The translations under genes and the position numbers were made by a program. Of a DNA stretch of 64,000 nt, positions 48,083-64,000 are shown one piece after another. This DNA is from Sesamum alatum (taxonomy: Eukaryota; Streptophyta; Magnoliopsida; Lamiales; Pedaliaceae), in the NCBI GenBank assembly GCA_034509735.1, contig JACGWO010000003.1, positions 39,292,873-39,356,872 on the forward strand, given 5' to 3'. Positions within the stretch are counted from its first letter, which is position 1. Each line of letters starts with the position of its first letter. Below the pieces are notes generated by a model that worked only from the letters and a program-made list of their open reading frames with translations, was not told the origin of the DNA and searched no databases.

Positions 48083-49536
48083 ATGGAAATCTCGTCTTTC
48101 CCAATTCTTGAAGACTGCCCTTCTTTCTTTTCCTTCGTTCAAGATTCCGACCCGGGTGTTATATCCTTTTCCAATGCTAAAAAGCGCCCCAGATACGATA
48201 CTGTTGAGAATGATCCGTCTGTTCAAGAATTGCTGACGAAGTTGTTAGCGTTCGATAGCCCGCCGGAAGAGAAGGAGGCCCGGGATGTGTGTGATTCGAT
48301 CTTGATTGACTCGAATTACAATCGCAGCAATCAAGAAATGAATGCGGGTGCGTTTTACTGTAATGGGTATCCTAATTTGAGTGATTCCGGCAATTCCTCG
48401 CAATCCAAGCGGGTGCTGACGATGTTGTGACGACGTCAGATGACACCGCCAGCGTCGCGAATGGCGGCGCGCAGCGTAGGCTGTGGGTGAAAAACCGGTC
48501 GAAAGCGTGGTGGGAGCAAGTTAACAGCCCGGATTTTCCTGAAGAAGAGTTCAGGAAAGCTTTCCGAATGAGCAGAGCGACTTTTGATATGATCTGTGAA
48601 GAACTTGAGTCAGTTGTCACTAAGAAGGACACAATGCTACGCATGGCGATCCCTGTTCGCCAGCGTGTGGCGGTTTGTATATGGAGATTGGCCACCGGAG
48701 AGGCTCTTCGTGAAGTTTCCAAGCGTTTTGGATTGGGAATTTCGACTTGCCATAAGCTGGTTCTTGAGGTCTGCACTGCTATAAGGAGTGTGCTGATGCC
48801 GAAATTCTTGCAGTGGCCGGATGAGAATAGGATGAAGGAGATTAAGAGGGAATTTGAGTTGTTTTCTGGGATTCCTAATGTGGGTGGATCAATGTACACA
48901 AGTCACATTCCGATCATCGCTCCAAAGGTTAATGTGGCCGCTTATTTCAACAAGAGGCACACGGAGAGGAATCAGAAGACTTCTTATTCGATTACGGTAC
49001 AAGGAGTGGTTGATCCTAAGGGAGTTTTTACCGACATTTGCATTGGTTGGCCTGGTTCAATGACTGATGATCAGGTGCTGGAAAAATCGGCCCTTTCGCA
49101 GAGGGCGAACAGGGGTGCTTTGAGGGATGCTTGGGTTGTTGGGAATTCGGGGTACCCGTTAATGGATTGGGTTTTGGTTCCTTACACTCACCAGAATCTT
49201 ACATGGACGCAACACGCGTACAATGGGAAAGTTGATGAGGTTCAGAGGGTTGCAAAGGAGTCGTTTATGCGGTTGAAAGCTCGATGGAGCTGCCTGCAGA
49301 AGAGAACAGAGATGAAACTCCAAGATTTGCCTGTTGTTCTTGGAGCTTGCTGTGTGTTGCATAATATATGTGAGATGAGAAACGAAGAATTGAGCCCGGA
49401 GATGAGGTTCGAGTTGTTTGATGATGAGATCGTCCCTGAGAACAATGTGAGATCGGTTAACGTGATGCATGCTAGAGACCAGATTGCTCACAAGCTCTTG
49501 CATCACAATCTCGCAGGCACAAATTTCCTGTTGTGA
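48083..49536 (+). CDS. ALP1-like domesticated PIF/Harbinger nuclease, split by an apparent -1 frameshift
   Basis: The gene is intronless and resembles Arabidopsis At5g12010 and other ALP1-like proteins, which derive from PIF/Harbinger transposases; ALP1 itself joins PRC2 as a chromatin regulator. Frame 1 (48083-48430) encodes MEISSFPILEDCPSFFSFVQ and an acidic, Ser-rich region; it ends at TGA after SSQSKR. The second frame is open from about 48374 to the stop at 49534-49536, with RRLWVKNRSKAWWEQ, the HTH-like RQRVAVCIWRLATGEAL and KRFGLGISTCHKLVLEVC, then the nuclease fold: SHIPIIAP, YFNKRHTERNQKTSYS, GWPGSMTDDQVLE, GNSGYPLMDW, QDLPVVLGACCVLHNICEMR. The frames differ by one missing base somewhere in 48374-48430, most simply near AAGCGGGTG. 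Joined, length would be about 484 residues, near the family norm of ~500. The DDE triad positions appear to hold Tyr, Asn and Lys, so transposase activity is not expected. The rest is intact, so a recent mutation or a sequence error are both possible. Confidence 0.88.
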
Positions 49537-51057
49537 TGAACTCTGATTAGCTCTGTTTTGTAGTTAGTGAATTCGATTCTTTCATGGCTTGTTTGCAGTC
49601 ATGTGAAAGATAAATTCTTTGATTTCGTGTACACACTCATTTCTTGAATAGATAACATATTCTGCCATACTTTCCCAGTCCTTCTGTTTGCTAAGAATTA
49701 AGATTTGATTGGTTCTTCATATGATCCCTTTTGTGATTAGATCAGAAGTTAATCAATTTGTTTCCAAGACACCGTAAATCCTATGCATCAGTAACAATTT
49801 TTACATTTCCTGATTGGTATGTGAATGATTTCTTGGTGCATTTCTCTGTTTACGGTAAAGTTATACGTGTCCGTTGAATGAAGGGATTAATCGTTTGTGC
49901 CATATATAGCTCGTTCGCTTCATAGATGCAAGTTTCGATTGATTCCCACAAGACTTACTGCCTGAATCCGGCAATACAAGTAAACATTCGGCAAGTTTTT
50001 ACTGAATTTCTGCAAAATCTTTAGTTAGTTCTGCATTTTCTGTTGGCTAACCATTCTTTTCCCAGGTTTTGATGGTCATTGAATCTTGCATATCATGTTG
50101 TCCAAGTATGAACACCATTTTTGGGCTCATTTCCTGAGTCAAAGATCAGAAATTGGACCACCAGCTTGAAAGTAAATGTGTTGGTCGGATAAAGAATTGA
50201 AGAAACTGGGGACCGTCAAGAGATGTCTCTGTGCTAAGGTATGTTGTCGTTGTTGTTGTTGTTGTCGTCGTCGTCTCATCTGAAGCAATGGGCTCACATA
50301 CCACACGTTTATCCTCTCTGTGTGTTTATCAAGACATGGTTTTCAATTGCATCCATCACCACTAAGTTGACTAAACTCAGCTTCTAGTGTGAACACATAC
50401 TAATGAGCCAAAACACAAGCTTCTAATGAACAGATACTCATCGAGTGTAAAAATATCGAACAGTATGAATCATGCCGTATTAATAGTGGGGCCAAATTCG
50501 TGTTTGTTCGACATGTACTATGTACCGTTTTGGTGTTTTTTGAACCGGGTCCAAATAAGAACTCTCCGACCAAATGAAAATGATAATCCCGTATTTGGGA
50601 AGTGGATTGCCTATGGTAATAGTGAAAAATCTCGTGTGAGTTCTGGGACTTCGAATGTCAAGTAATCAGACTCCTCCATTTATGACTCGATGGGTGGTTC
50701 CTATAAATAAAAAAGTGATGTGACCTCGCAAAAGTTAAACCCGTAATCTTTCGATTGGCAGACGTCAATCTTACCCCTAAAGCGAGCAATCCCTAGGGGG
50801 ATAATTGCAATATTTCAAATAACTCAAATATATAAAATTTTAGGGGTGAATTCGCTAAAAGTATGAAAAGCAGGAGGGGATTATTGTAAATAGAGGTGTC
50901 TGAAGGCAGCTGAATGAAAATAAAGAAATTGTTCTTCATTACCACTTTCCATTATAGATTCCTCGTTCCCAGACAGACAGAATCGGCTCAAAATCCTCCG
51001 TTCTGTCCCTGATTCCGTCTCCCTCGTACCGCAACAACCTCAAATTTGGTGATTTCA
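49537..51057. other. Spacer between ALP1-like gene and small membrane-protein gene
   Basis: No gene is visible. The first few hundred bases should be 3' UTR. A (TTG)n(TCG)n trinucleotide run lies at about 50243-50275. The final ~60 bases before 51058 are a plausible 5' UTR. Confidence 0.45.
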
Positions 51058-52314
51058 ATGGCGCCGCCGCCCTCGGATCCATCGAACCTGTGAGCTCTCT
51101 CTCTCTCTCTCTCTAGAAATCCCTTTTTACTTCATTGAATTGAATCCTTTTGTTTATTTTCTCTAGGGACGTGATCAGGAGGCAGAAGAAAGGCGCTCCC
51201 TTTAAGTTCTTGGTTCCTCTAATCTACGCTCCTGTTCTTCCTCTCAGTAAGTTAATCTATTTTCCTTTGTTTTTTTTACCATTTCTCCTCTCAAGAATCA
51301 GAGACAGATCCATCAAGAACGGCGCGATTGTCCTCCTTAATTTTTGCTAATAATCTTAGGTTTTGTATGTAAATTTCGAGATCGCTATCCCATATAAACT
51401 GAATTGTCGATGTTGTTGGGCCATAAGACCAAGAATTCTGTCTTCGTTCTTGTTAAGAATTGCTTGAATGTACTGTCCTTAATTCGTCATTGTGCTATAT
51501 GTTCTCTTTTATGTATGCATTAATTGTTACATTTGCCCAACAGTTCGGCTTTCGCTCCGGCACAGGCCGGTCTTGAGGGATCGGTTGTTCACCGCAGTCT
51601 TGGCTGGAGCTTTCGCGCACGGGTTTTACTTGGTGTATCCTTTTTCTTACATTTCTGTCGATTGCTCGCTTTAATCTAGGATGAAAACATGCATAATAAT
51701 GCAAATGATTCTTACCATGTTGCTAAGTTAGTAAGTGTTTCGACTGTGGAATTGAGAATGATGTTTATTAAATTGTTTTGCCGTTGTGTTGTTATTATAG
51801 TATAAAGCTAGAGCTAGAATGACAATCTTGTAGCTTTGGTGTTCTTGTGACGGCCTCTAGAAAATTTGAAGCATGTTAGGTAGTTCTAAGGTTGATAACC
51901 GTTTGAAATCAAGTCCGTGCGTATAGTTGCTGCAATTGTTACCATGATATTTCTCGGTTTTAATGTGTTATCTATCTTTGTCCTGGCAACTTTAATGTTC
52001 AATCTTTTGTAGTAGATTCGATTTTCTTGAGAAACATTCTCCTGCGTGATTATTGTTGTTGATTGAATCTTGGGGCTATTGGTGGCCTAGGGTCGGAATG
52101 TTAAAGAAAACTTCACCCTTGTGACTGCAATTCTGTTTGAATCACAAGAAGTGATCGTCCCGATTCAATATCTATCATTGCTTATTCATATAAATGTGGA
52201 CTGACTGCAATGGAAACTGCTGAGTATGTTAGAATGGTTACTGCTTTATGTTGTTACTTGTTCTTCCTTACAGACGTGCTTAGGACCGACATATACGATG
52301 CTGAGAGCAAGTGA
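51058..52314 (+). CDS. Small plant protein, 77 residues, two predicted membrane spans; function unknown
   Basis: Four exons close in phase: 51058-51089, 51167-51246, 51544-51634 and 52284-52314 (ending TGA). They encode MAPPPSDPSNLDVIRRQKKG and so on. Two hydrophobic segments are seen, FKFLVPLIYAPVLPLI (about 23-38) and LFTAVLAGAFAHGFYLV (about 52-68), separated by a basic loop SLRHRPVLRDR. The C-terminus is acidic (TDIYDAESK). This looks like a small two-pass membrane protein, perhaps of mitochondria or ER, but I do not recognise the family with certainty. The short exons, perfect phases and good splice sites (GTAAGT after exon 2; CTTAG before exon 4) make the model credible. The last acceptor was chosen because CTTACAG, 10 bp earlier, leads to a stop. 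A (CT)n run lies in intron 1. Confidence 0.72.
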
Positions 52315-55300
52315 TCTGGTTCAGACAAGGACGGAATAATTCGACTCCATGGACGGCTCACGAGTCTCAGGTTTTCTGCATACCATATGCAGCTTCAGTT
52401 TACCTAGTTTTTGATAAACATCGAGTGGCTGATATTTCCAGATTACAGTGGTTTTATTCTTTTGAAGCTTCGCACAGCGATAGCTTGATTTCAATTGGAT
52501 TTTTAATTGTCAGGAGAACTGTTGATCAGCTCAAAACCATGTATTTGAATTATTTTTAGCGGAAGTACAACAAAACACATTGTTCTTTTAGGAACCTTTT
52601 ACGACAATTTGTTGCCTTCATCTTTCTCTTTTCCGAAGATTCTCTTAGGTTGCATTTGGATCAAAAAATCATGGATTTCAAATCCTTTGAATTTGTTTGG
52701 ATAATTTTAAATTTAAAGGATTTCAAATCCTTCGTTCTAATTCTAAACTATGTTTTGTTTACTGATGGATTTCAAACTCTTTTCAAATAAAGTCATTTGA
52801 AAGCATTAATCCAAATTCTTCCCTCAAATTCAAATCCGCACCCTTATGCATGCTTTTATGTTGTTGTTTTATAAATATTTTAATGTCAAAACACATAGTA
52901 TGGTATATAAATAATGTACTTTTGGTCTCTAGCTTTATACAGAAATGGGGCGGGTAAATCGGTGCCCCGCCCCAAGCCTGACCTGTTAGTCTAAATTATC
53001 AAGTGCGGGTTTGGGGATAGGTTTTAATCTATGGCCCCATTGGGACGAGTCTCAACTCTTGTCTTGGACTTGTCCCAAACTTGCCCTGGATGTTTGGTAT
53101 AAATATATTTAATTTATTTAAAAAAATTAATTTTTATTTAATACAAATAATAATAATTTATTTAGGTACTTATTAATATAATGTTTTAAATCGTTTTAAA
53201 CAAATATCAAGTAATTGAAAGAAAAAAAAAATAATCCAGACTTTGAGGGTTAGATTTGCGAGTCTTGAGTCAGGTTGGGTTGGGTCTCGGGTTTGATCAA
53301 ACTAGTTTGGAACTTGCTTTGATGTCATTCCTAATAATAATCAAGAAAAAGTAACACCATTTTTTTCTTCTTATTATAATTATAGTTATATTTTACATAT
53401 ATATATATGTAGAATAGTCGGGTGTGCAGCTATCGCGAATTTATAAAAAGATTCTCTCTTTGATATAATAATAATAATAATTATATTTTATAATACGCAA
53501 TATGCAATTATTAATGCTAGTTTATAAGAAATTCTCTCCTCAATATTAAAATCGGAGAACTGTTGAAATTAACACGTGATGATTTAAGGTATTTGTTTAA
53601 TACTAGGAACCGCGTGACGTCTTCCATATTAAATTACTTACATCATGGATGTCGTCGTGCAACCCTGTCTTTTTTTGTTTTGAAATCTGGGAATTATTTT
53701 ATGAAATCTGGGCATTAACTGCAGCACTTATTAGCATGTAATCTTCTTACATCATACACATAATCATCATATTCATATCACACTATACTCTAAATCACCT
53801 TTGTGCTTATCCAAACTTTACTCTTCTCACTTCCTTTCCTTTTTATGTTGGCATTTTTTGTATTAAAATCTTGCTAATTTCATGCTTTTATTGGTTGCTC
53901 AATCAACTTCAGAAAATATAAATTCAAATTGACTATCTACTCGAACATGTTCGTTATATCTCTGTTAGCGCAAATAAAACAACGAAGTTCAACCAAATTG
54001 AGAAAAAAGCCGTAAACTATTTGAATGTCACGAGTTCGAATCTCAATAAAAGAATGAAGTTTATAATTTTTTGGGGGGTGCGTCATAAGCTGGTGATAGT
54101 AGGTTTATAATGTTTGATTCAGTGTAGTGCCAAATTGGACTTAATTTTTAGTGCGTTGGTGGGATTGCGGTGATCTATTAAAGGGATGTTTATAATTAGT
54201 TCAATTTAAGTGCTTCGAAGCTTTTCGAAAATAAGTTGGAAAAGTTGTGTACAAATGTTTAATTTCTGCTTTTAAACTGCTTAAATTATGTTCATTTAAA
54301 TTAAATGTTATAAATTTATTTCAGCCAATTTATGAGCATATTGGTAAAACTGTCCCTGTTATGCTTTTTCCCCTAGCAATCCAGCTTCAGTTTTTATTTT
54401 TCATTTTTCACTTTTATTTAAAACTCATAACTTTTACTATAGTTAAACGCACAATTTTCTATACAATTTATTCAAATGATAAAGGATGTATGCAAATGTT
54501 GAAAATAAACAGTCATCAACTTATTAGGAAATATAAGTTAATAAGAGTATTGTTGTTTTTGCAGGTTTTAGTTTTGAACTGTTTAACTTATTACTTTCTC
54601 TATAATATATTCTCACCACAAAAGCAGAAATTATAGTAAAAATTATTACAAACACTTCATATACAATACTCAATACGTTTTGACGAAGGTAATATTTTGC
54701 ATTAATTAAATCATCTTACTCGGGAGAACCTAGATGAACTCAAATCAATTTAATCCTTTATTATTAAAATAATAATAACGATTAAGAGAGAGAGAGGAGG
54801 GGGGAGGTAATTAGATTGTTCTCCCTTGAAGTGTAGTAACTGTGCCCAAGTAGTTTGAAAAATTATATCATTTTCACATCAAAAATAGATTCATTCATTA
54901 GTTAAAATTTACGGAATTTGTTGATATTAGCAAAAGAAAGCTAAATAAAAATTCTTATTTGCCCCCATTGACTTATTACTGACTTATTGCAATTCAAACA
55001 AATTTTTTATGACCAACCTATTTTTATGGGGTGAAGATGCACCTCCTCACATGCATTAGTAGTTTGATCAAAAAAAAATTTGTTCGACCGGTAATAAATC
55101 AGTTAAATTAATAATAAATCAATTGGGTTTAATATGAATTTTCATATAATTTTTTTTATAAATATCAATAAATTCAGTAATTTTAACTAATAAATAAATC
55201 TATTTATTAAATAAAAATAAAATTATAAACTATTAAATAATTTTTTAAAATTTCAAAATCTGCGTACAATTACATCAAATCTCGTACGAGGATGGTGTAA

Positions 55301-55390
55301 TTATACCCGAAAAAGAAAAGGATATAAAAGCAAAAACAAAGCAAGTCACGTTTTATCACTTTGGCCACGCTTTTCTCTCCTCCATATTCT
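52315..55390. other. Gene-free spacer with repeat fragments
   Basis: No gene is visible in 3 kb. At 52650-52830 there are mirrored words (GGATTTCAAATCC and GCATTTGGAT versus ATCCAAATT), typical of a short MITE. The 52950-53110 and 53240-53300 parts share GGGTTTGGG/GGTTGGGTTGGG wording with 46430-46560. An (AAT)n run lies near 53466-53482. The 129-codon frame at 54247-54636 is AT-rich, hydrophobic by composition and not credible. Confidence 0.45.
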
Positions 55391-55454
55391 GACGTGGCAT
55401 TTCAGGGGCATGAGAAAACACAGCTGGTGGGCCATCCCGATGAGTGCCACGTGT
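55391..55454 (+). promoter_or_regulatory. ABRE-like GACGTGGC and G-box CCACGTGT upstream of the NDR kinase gene
   Basis: GACGTGGC (55391-55398) and CCACGTGT (core CACGTG at 55448-55453) lie about 300 and 245 bp before the kinase start codon. A pair of ACGT-core elements at this spacing is a common ABA- or light-response arrangement in plant promoters. Function here is inference. Confidence 0.45.
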
Positions 55455-55697
55455 GGGAGTACAGGCTGTTGATTGATAATTTTAATTTATTTTCATATTT
55501 GGCCCAAAATGTACAGATTAAGAGACGAGAGAGGCGAAGATGGTAATAATGTAAGAAACGCAACCCAGAAATTGTGCGTCGAACATCATTCTGATCCCTC
55601 TCTCGCTCCACACTCCGCTTTGCTGTCTCCATTCTCTCTCAATTTTCACGCACAACACACACTCACCTATACATACAACCACCCCGTTTCTATACGT

Positions 55698-61213
<5,516 letters not shown>

Positions 61214-62640
61214 GTAGCGTCTCATGTCTCCTATTGCCTTTTGAACTCTTTTCCATTGCTTTCAGAGAGGTGAAGGAGTGAATACATTGGAACAAGGTCA
61301 GCATTAGAGAAGTTGTACAATGCCTGTTAGCATATTGTTATTAGTATGGGGATGTCTTAATGTTAGTATTGTTTAGTTTAATCATTAATCAACATTAATT
61401 CAATGAATAGTTCACTTGTTCTCAACTTACTGAACAATATCAAACAAACTTGGGATAATAGCAACTTCTATGTTTTGAAGAATTTTAAGATGATGCACCA
61501 CGAAGAAGACGTTATGTGACTATTACATGAATCTATCCTAACTTTGGTGAATTTATTGGTTCTTTTGCTTTTCTATACAGTTCAGTAGTGATACATCAAT
61601 TGTTTAATTGTATGCATCTAGGAGAATGACTTTGTTGGACCAAGTGTGTATATGTAGATAGGGGAAATTCCATTTTTCGTCCCATAGCTTAGGCTTAGTA
61701 TATATTCAGCTCATTATTACTCAATCTGCAAAACACTTTTATACAAATAAATGTGTGTGTTAGCCGGTTGGTCTAACAATCTCCTCATTATGGCTTGATT
61801 TTTATGAGGTTAAGAAATTCGAAACCCAAACTGTTCTTACTTTTCATTACAAACCAAACTCCTCTTGCCTTCCATGACACAAGTTTTTGTGTAAAAATGG
61901 ACTTTCCTCTTTCGTTCATTGGGCATAACCGGCAGTTTCACCACCCCGGTATAAAGAGATCCTCTTCATCAAATCTATCTTCACAAAGCTTTTGTGTTGC
62001 ATTACTTTAACTTTGTTTTCAAAAGGCTTCCTCGATTAAGAATTTATCAAATCATCATTATTGTTTTTTGTATCTTTCTTCAAATGAAATTTTTCATTTT
62101 TATTTCAAAGATATATTTGAAAATGTAAAACAACCAAATAAGATCTCATATGCATTTCCAAATGCAATTAATCTAAAAAATTATGTCCCTCGTCCTAAAT
62201 AAGATGTTGACGGAAATTGTTTTTCCTATTCTACTATTTTGATAAATAAAATCTTTATATAATCTACATTCACCTCATAGTTATTATGATGTGCGCGCCA
62301 TGGCACAAGCCCATCGCCATTTTCAAAAAATGGCGCTGGGCTTGCAAAGGGCACATGGAAGGCAGAGGCGCGCTAAGGCGCCTTTTGCAAGCCCAACCTT
62401 TTTTAAGGGTTGGGCTAAAACATGGTACGGATATGATTGATCTAACTACCAAAAATATAAACTATAAATAAGGCAAATATACTCCTAGTCAATCTTCTAA
62501 CAATGTTTACAGGTATGGTTGATCTATTTACCCAAAATATCAACTACAAACAAGGCAAATATACGCAAATCTCCTAATTAATCTTCTAATAATATTTAAT
62601 TGTTTGTGCAATATTGATGTTAAAAGATACTTTGTAAATA
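61214..62640. other. Region after last visible NDR exon
   Basis: This is either a long intron or downstream DNA. No exon resembling the NDR C-terminus was found. At 62288-62420 the sequence is rich in GCGCC, GGGCTTG and GGCGC words with a near-palindromic layout (AAGCCC...GGGCTT), matching the start of the repeat described next. Confidence 0.45.
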
Positions 62641-63157
62641 TGTGCCGTGCTTAATAAGGTGCGCTCTGCGCCATGGCTTCATAGGACCTTTGCGCCATGC
62701 ACTGTCGTGCTTTAAAAAGGTGCGCTTTGCACCATGGCTTATGGGACCTTTGCGCCTTGATGCGCCTCTCACCTTTAACAACTATGATTCATCTAGCTGC
62801 CAATGCAAAAGAGTACTCATAACATGTTAAGTATCCTTTCCATTGAAAAGCTTAAGTTGTTAGAAAGGACAAATATTTGATATTAATAACTCTCACATAG
62901 ATGTCAATCCACTTCTATATGCATAAGCCGTGCACTGCCGTGCTTTAAAAAGGTGTGCTTTGCGTCATGGCTTCATAGGACCTTTGCGCCTTGATGCGCC
63001 GTGCACTTTTAACAACTATGATTACCAAGGTACCAATGCAAAAGAGTACTCATAACGTGTTAAGTATCCTTTTCATTGAAAAGTTTAAGTTGTTAGAAAT
63101 GACAAATATTTAATATTAATCACGTAGATGTCAATCCACTTCTATATGCAAAAAATG
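62641..63157 (+). repeat. Tandem duplication with ~233-bp period and GCGCC-rich heads
   Basis: GTGCTTTAAAAAGGTGCGCT at 62707 recurs, with one change, at 62940, a shift of 233 bp. The following words also recur: GGACCTTTGCGCCTTGATGC, AACAACTATGATT, ATGCAAAAGAGTACTCATAA, TTAAGTTGTTAGAAA and GATGTCAATCCACTTCTATA. A third, partial head (CGTGCTTAATAAGGTGCGCT) lies at about 62646. Confidence 0.85.
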
Positions 63158-64000
63158 CCAACTAAGATATTATACTTCTTTGACTCATCTACTCCGAAGC
63201 CGAGCTGTCAACTGCATCTCCTTTCTTTCTCTTCAATTGTGGGCATTCTATCTTAAAATGCCTTGTGCCTCTAATTTCATATCATCATATTAATCTTAAA
63301 TTCCAATTAAGTGCATAGTTTTCTTCCAAAATAATAGCATTGTTGACATTAAGTAATTTGACATTTATTATGTATCAATATCCATATTATCACTACAATC
63401 CTCTAAAGCACTTAAAACTAAGGGCGTGCATTTAAATTTGAAGTGACCAAAAATTCGATACGCCAAACTACATATTGAATAGCGAACTGGATTACTCAAT
63501 TCAGTTCTATCATTCACCCTTTTTGTTGGTAAATTTGGTACGGAATGTGGTTAACCAAATTTGCTTAAAGAAAAAAAATTGAAAATTCATATTCCAATAT
63601 ATATATATAATACATATTAATTTATATATAATATACTTTATTTATTAAAAAAATCAGTATTCGGTACGGTTCGGGTTATCGGAAATCAAAATCGAGCTGA
63701 AAATAAAAATTTTCAAAAATTTCGTATAGAAACCCGAATTAAAGTTTTGGTTCAGTATTCGGGTTGTACGGGAATTTCTATTTCGGCACAGTTGGTTGGC
63801 TTGCCAAACTGTGCACACTTCTAGTTTATATTTGATTCTTTAGCAACCTATTACTTATGCCATGTTTTTGTGTATGACTTGCTATCAAAATTCTTGATTC
63901 AGTCTTCTTGTGCACGACTTGTTGTGAAAATTCTTGATGCAGTCTTTTAGTTTTTAGTAGGAAATTATGTTGAAAATTACAAAGAGTTCCGCAATTAATG
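63158..64000. other. Spacer at right edge
   Basis: No exon is recognised. The part 63425-63830 contains CGGTTCGGGTTATCGG and GGTTCAGTATTCGGG words of an unclassified dispersed repeat. Confidence 0.4.

Noticed and set aside
48348..48409. 62-base intron that would repair the ALP1-like frame
   Set aside because: It has GT...AG and the right phase, but it is shorter than normal plant introns, GC-rich, codes for plausible protein in frame 1, and relatives are intronless. Kept only as an alternative.
54247..54636. 129-codon plus-strand frame
   Set aside because: Hydrophobic only because of AT-rich codons (Phe, Leu, Ile); no motif, no upstream promoter signs, inside repeat-like spacer.
61214..61265. 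52-base intron followed by AGAGGTGAAGGAGTGAATAC as the next kinase exon
   Set aside because: Too short for a plant intron, and the encoded residues do not resemble the NDR C-terminus.

Overview
This is a 64 kb stretch of plant nuclear DNA, very probably from a eudicot. The intergenic DNA is AT-rich. The genes carry many short GT-AG introns, and the space between them is packed with small non-autonomous transposons. An asterid, perhaps Lamiales, is my guess from protein wording and repeat style only; nothing here proves it. I found no bacterial, viral, CRISPR or operon structure, and no gene cluster with a shared pathway: the genes are unrelated housekeeping or regulatory genes.

Layout, left to right. 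(1) 1-3653, minus strand: the first nine exons of a WD40 gene matching THO complex subunit 6 / DWA1, running off the left edge. (2) 3654-7210: a SINE-like repeat and three Helitron-like elements. (3) 7211-13233, minus strand: a complete five-exon telomere-repeat-binding-factor gene (single Myb + H1/H5 + coiled coil, TRB4/5 type), with a MITE-like insertion in its second intron. (4) 13234-23600: about 10 kb of repeats, including two MITE-like elements, a 290-bp polypyrimidine tract, head-to-tail Helitron-like arrays, a tRNA-derived SINE and a foldback element. (5) 23919-29754, plus strand: a complete eleven-exon lycopene epsilon-cyclase gene (lutein branch of carotenoid synthesis), with a TATA box and a perfect G-box in its short promoter. 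(6) 29755-33850: repeats plus a decayed piece of plastid 16S rRNA gene (NUPT). (7) 33851-38802, plus strand: a complete nine-exon USP-kinase-U-box gene. (8) 38803-48082: TE-rich spacer with several MITEs of one family. (9) 48083-49536, plus strand: an intronless domesticated PIF/Harbinger transposase (ALP1-like) split by an apparent -1 frameshift. (10) 51058-52314, plus strand: a four-exon gene for a 77-residue, probably two-span membrane protein of unknown function. (11) 55698-61213, plus strand: nine exons of an NDR-family AGC kinase whose C-terminal exons are not visible. (12) 61214-64000: repeats, including a 233-bp-period tandem duplication.

Exon coordinates were built by hand from reading frames, GT/AG sites, phase agreement and recalled family sequence patterns. 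All phases close exactly in the five multi-exon genes that are complete, or complete as far as the window goes. The most interesting items are the Helitron-rich DNA abutting the G-box promoter of the epsilon-cyclase, the frameshifted ALP1-like gene, the missing kinase tail, the NUPT, and possible splice-isoform signals in the cyclase and U-box kinase genes. I did not find a clearly new biological system.
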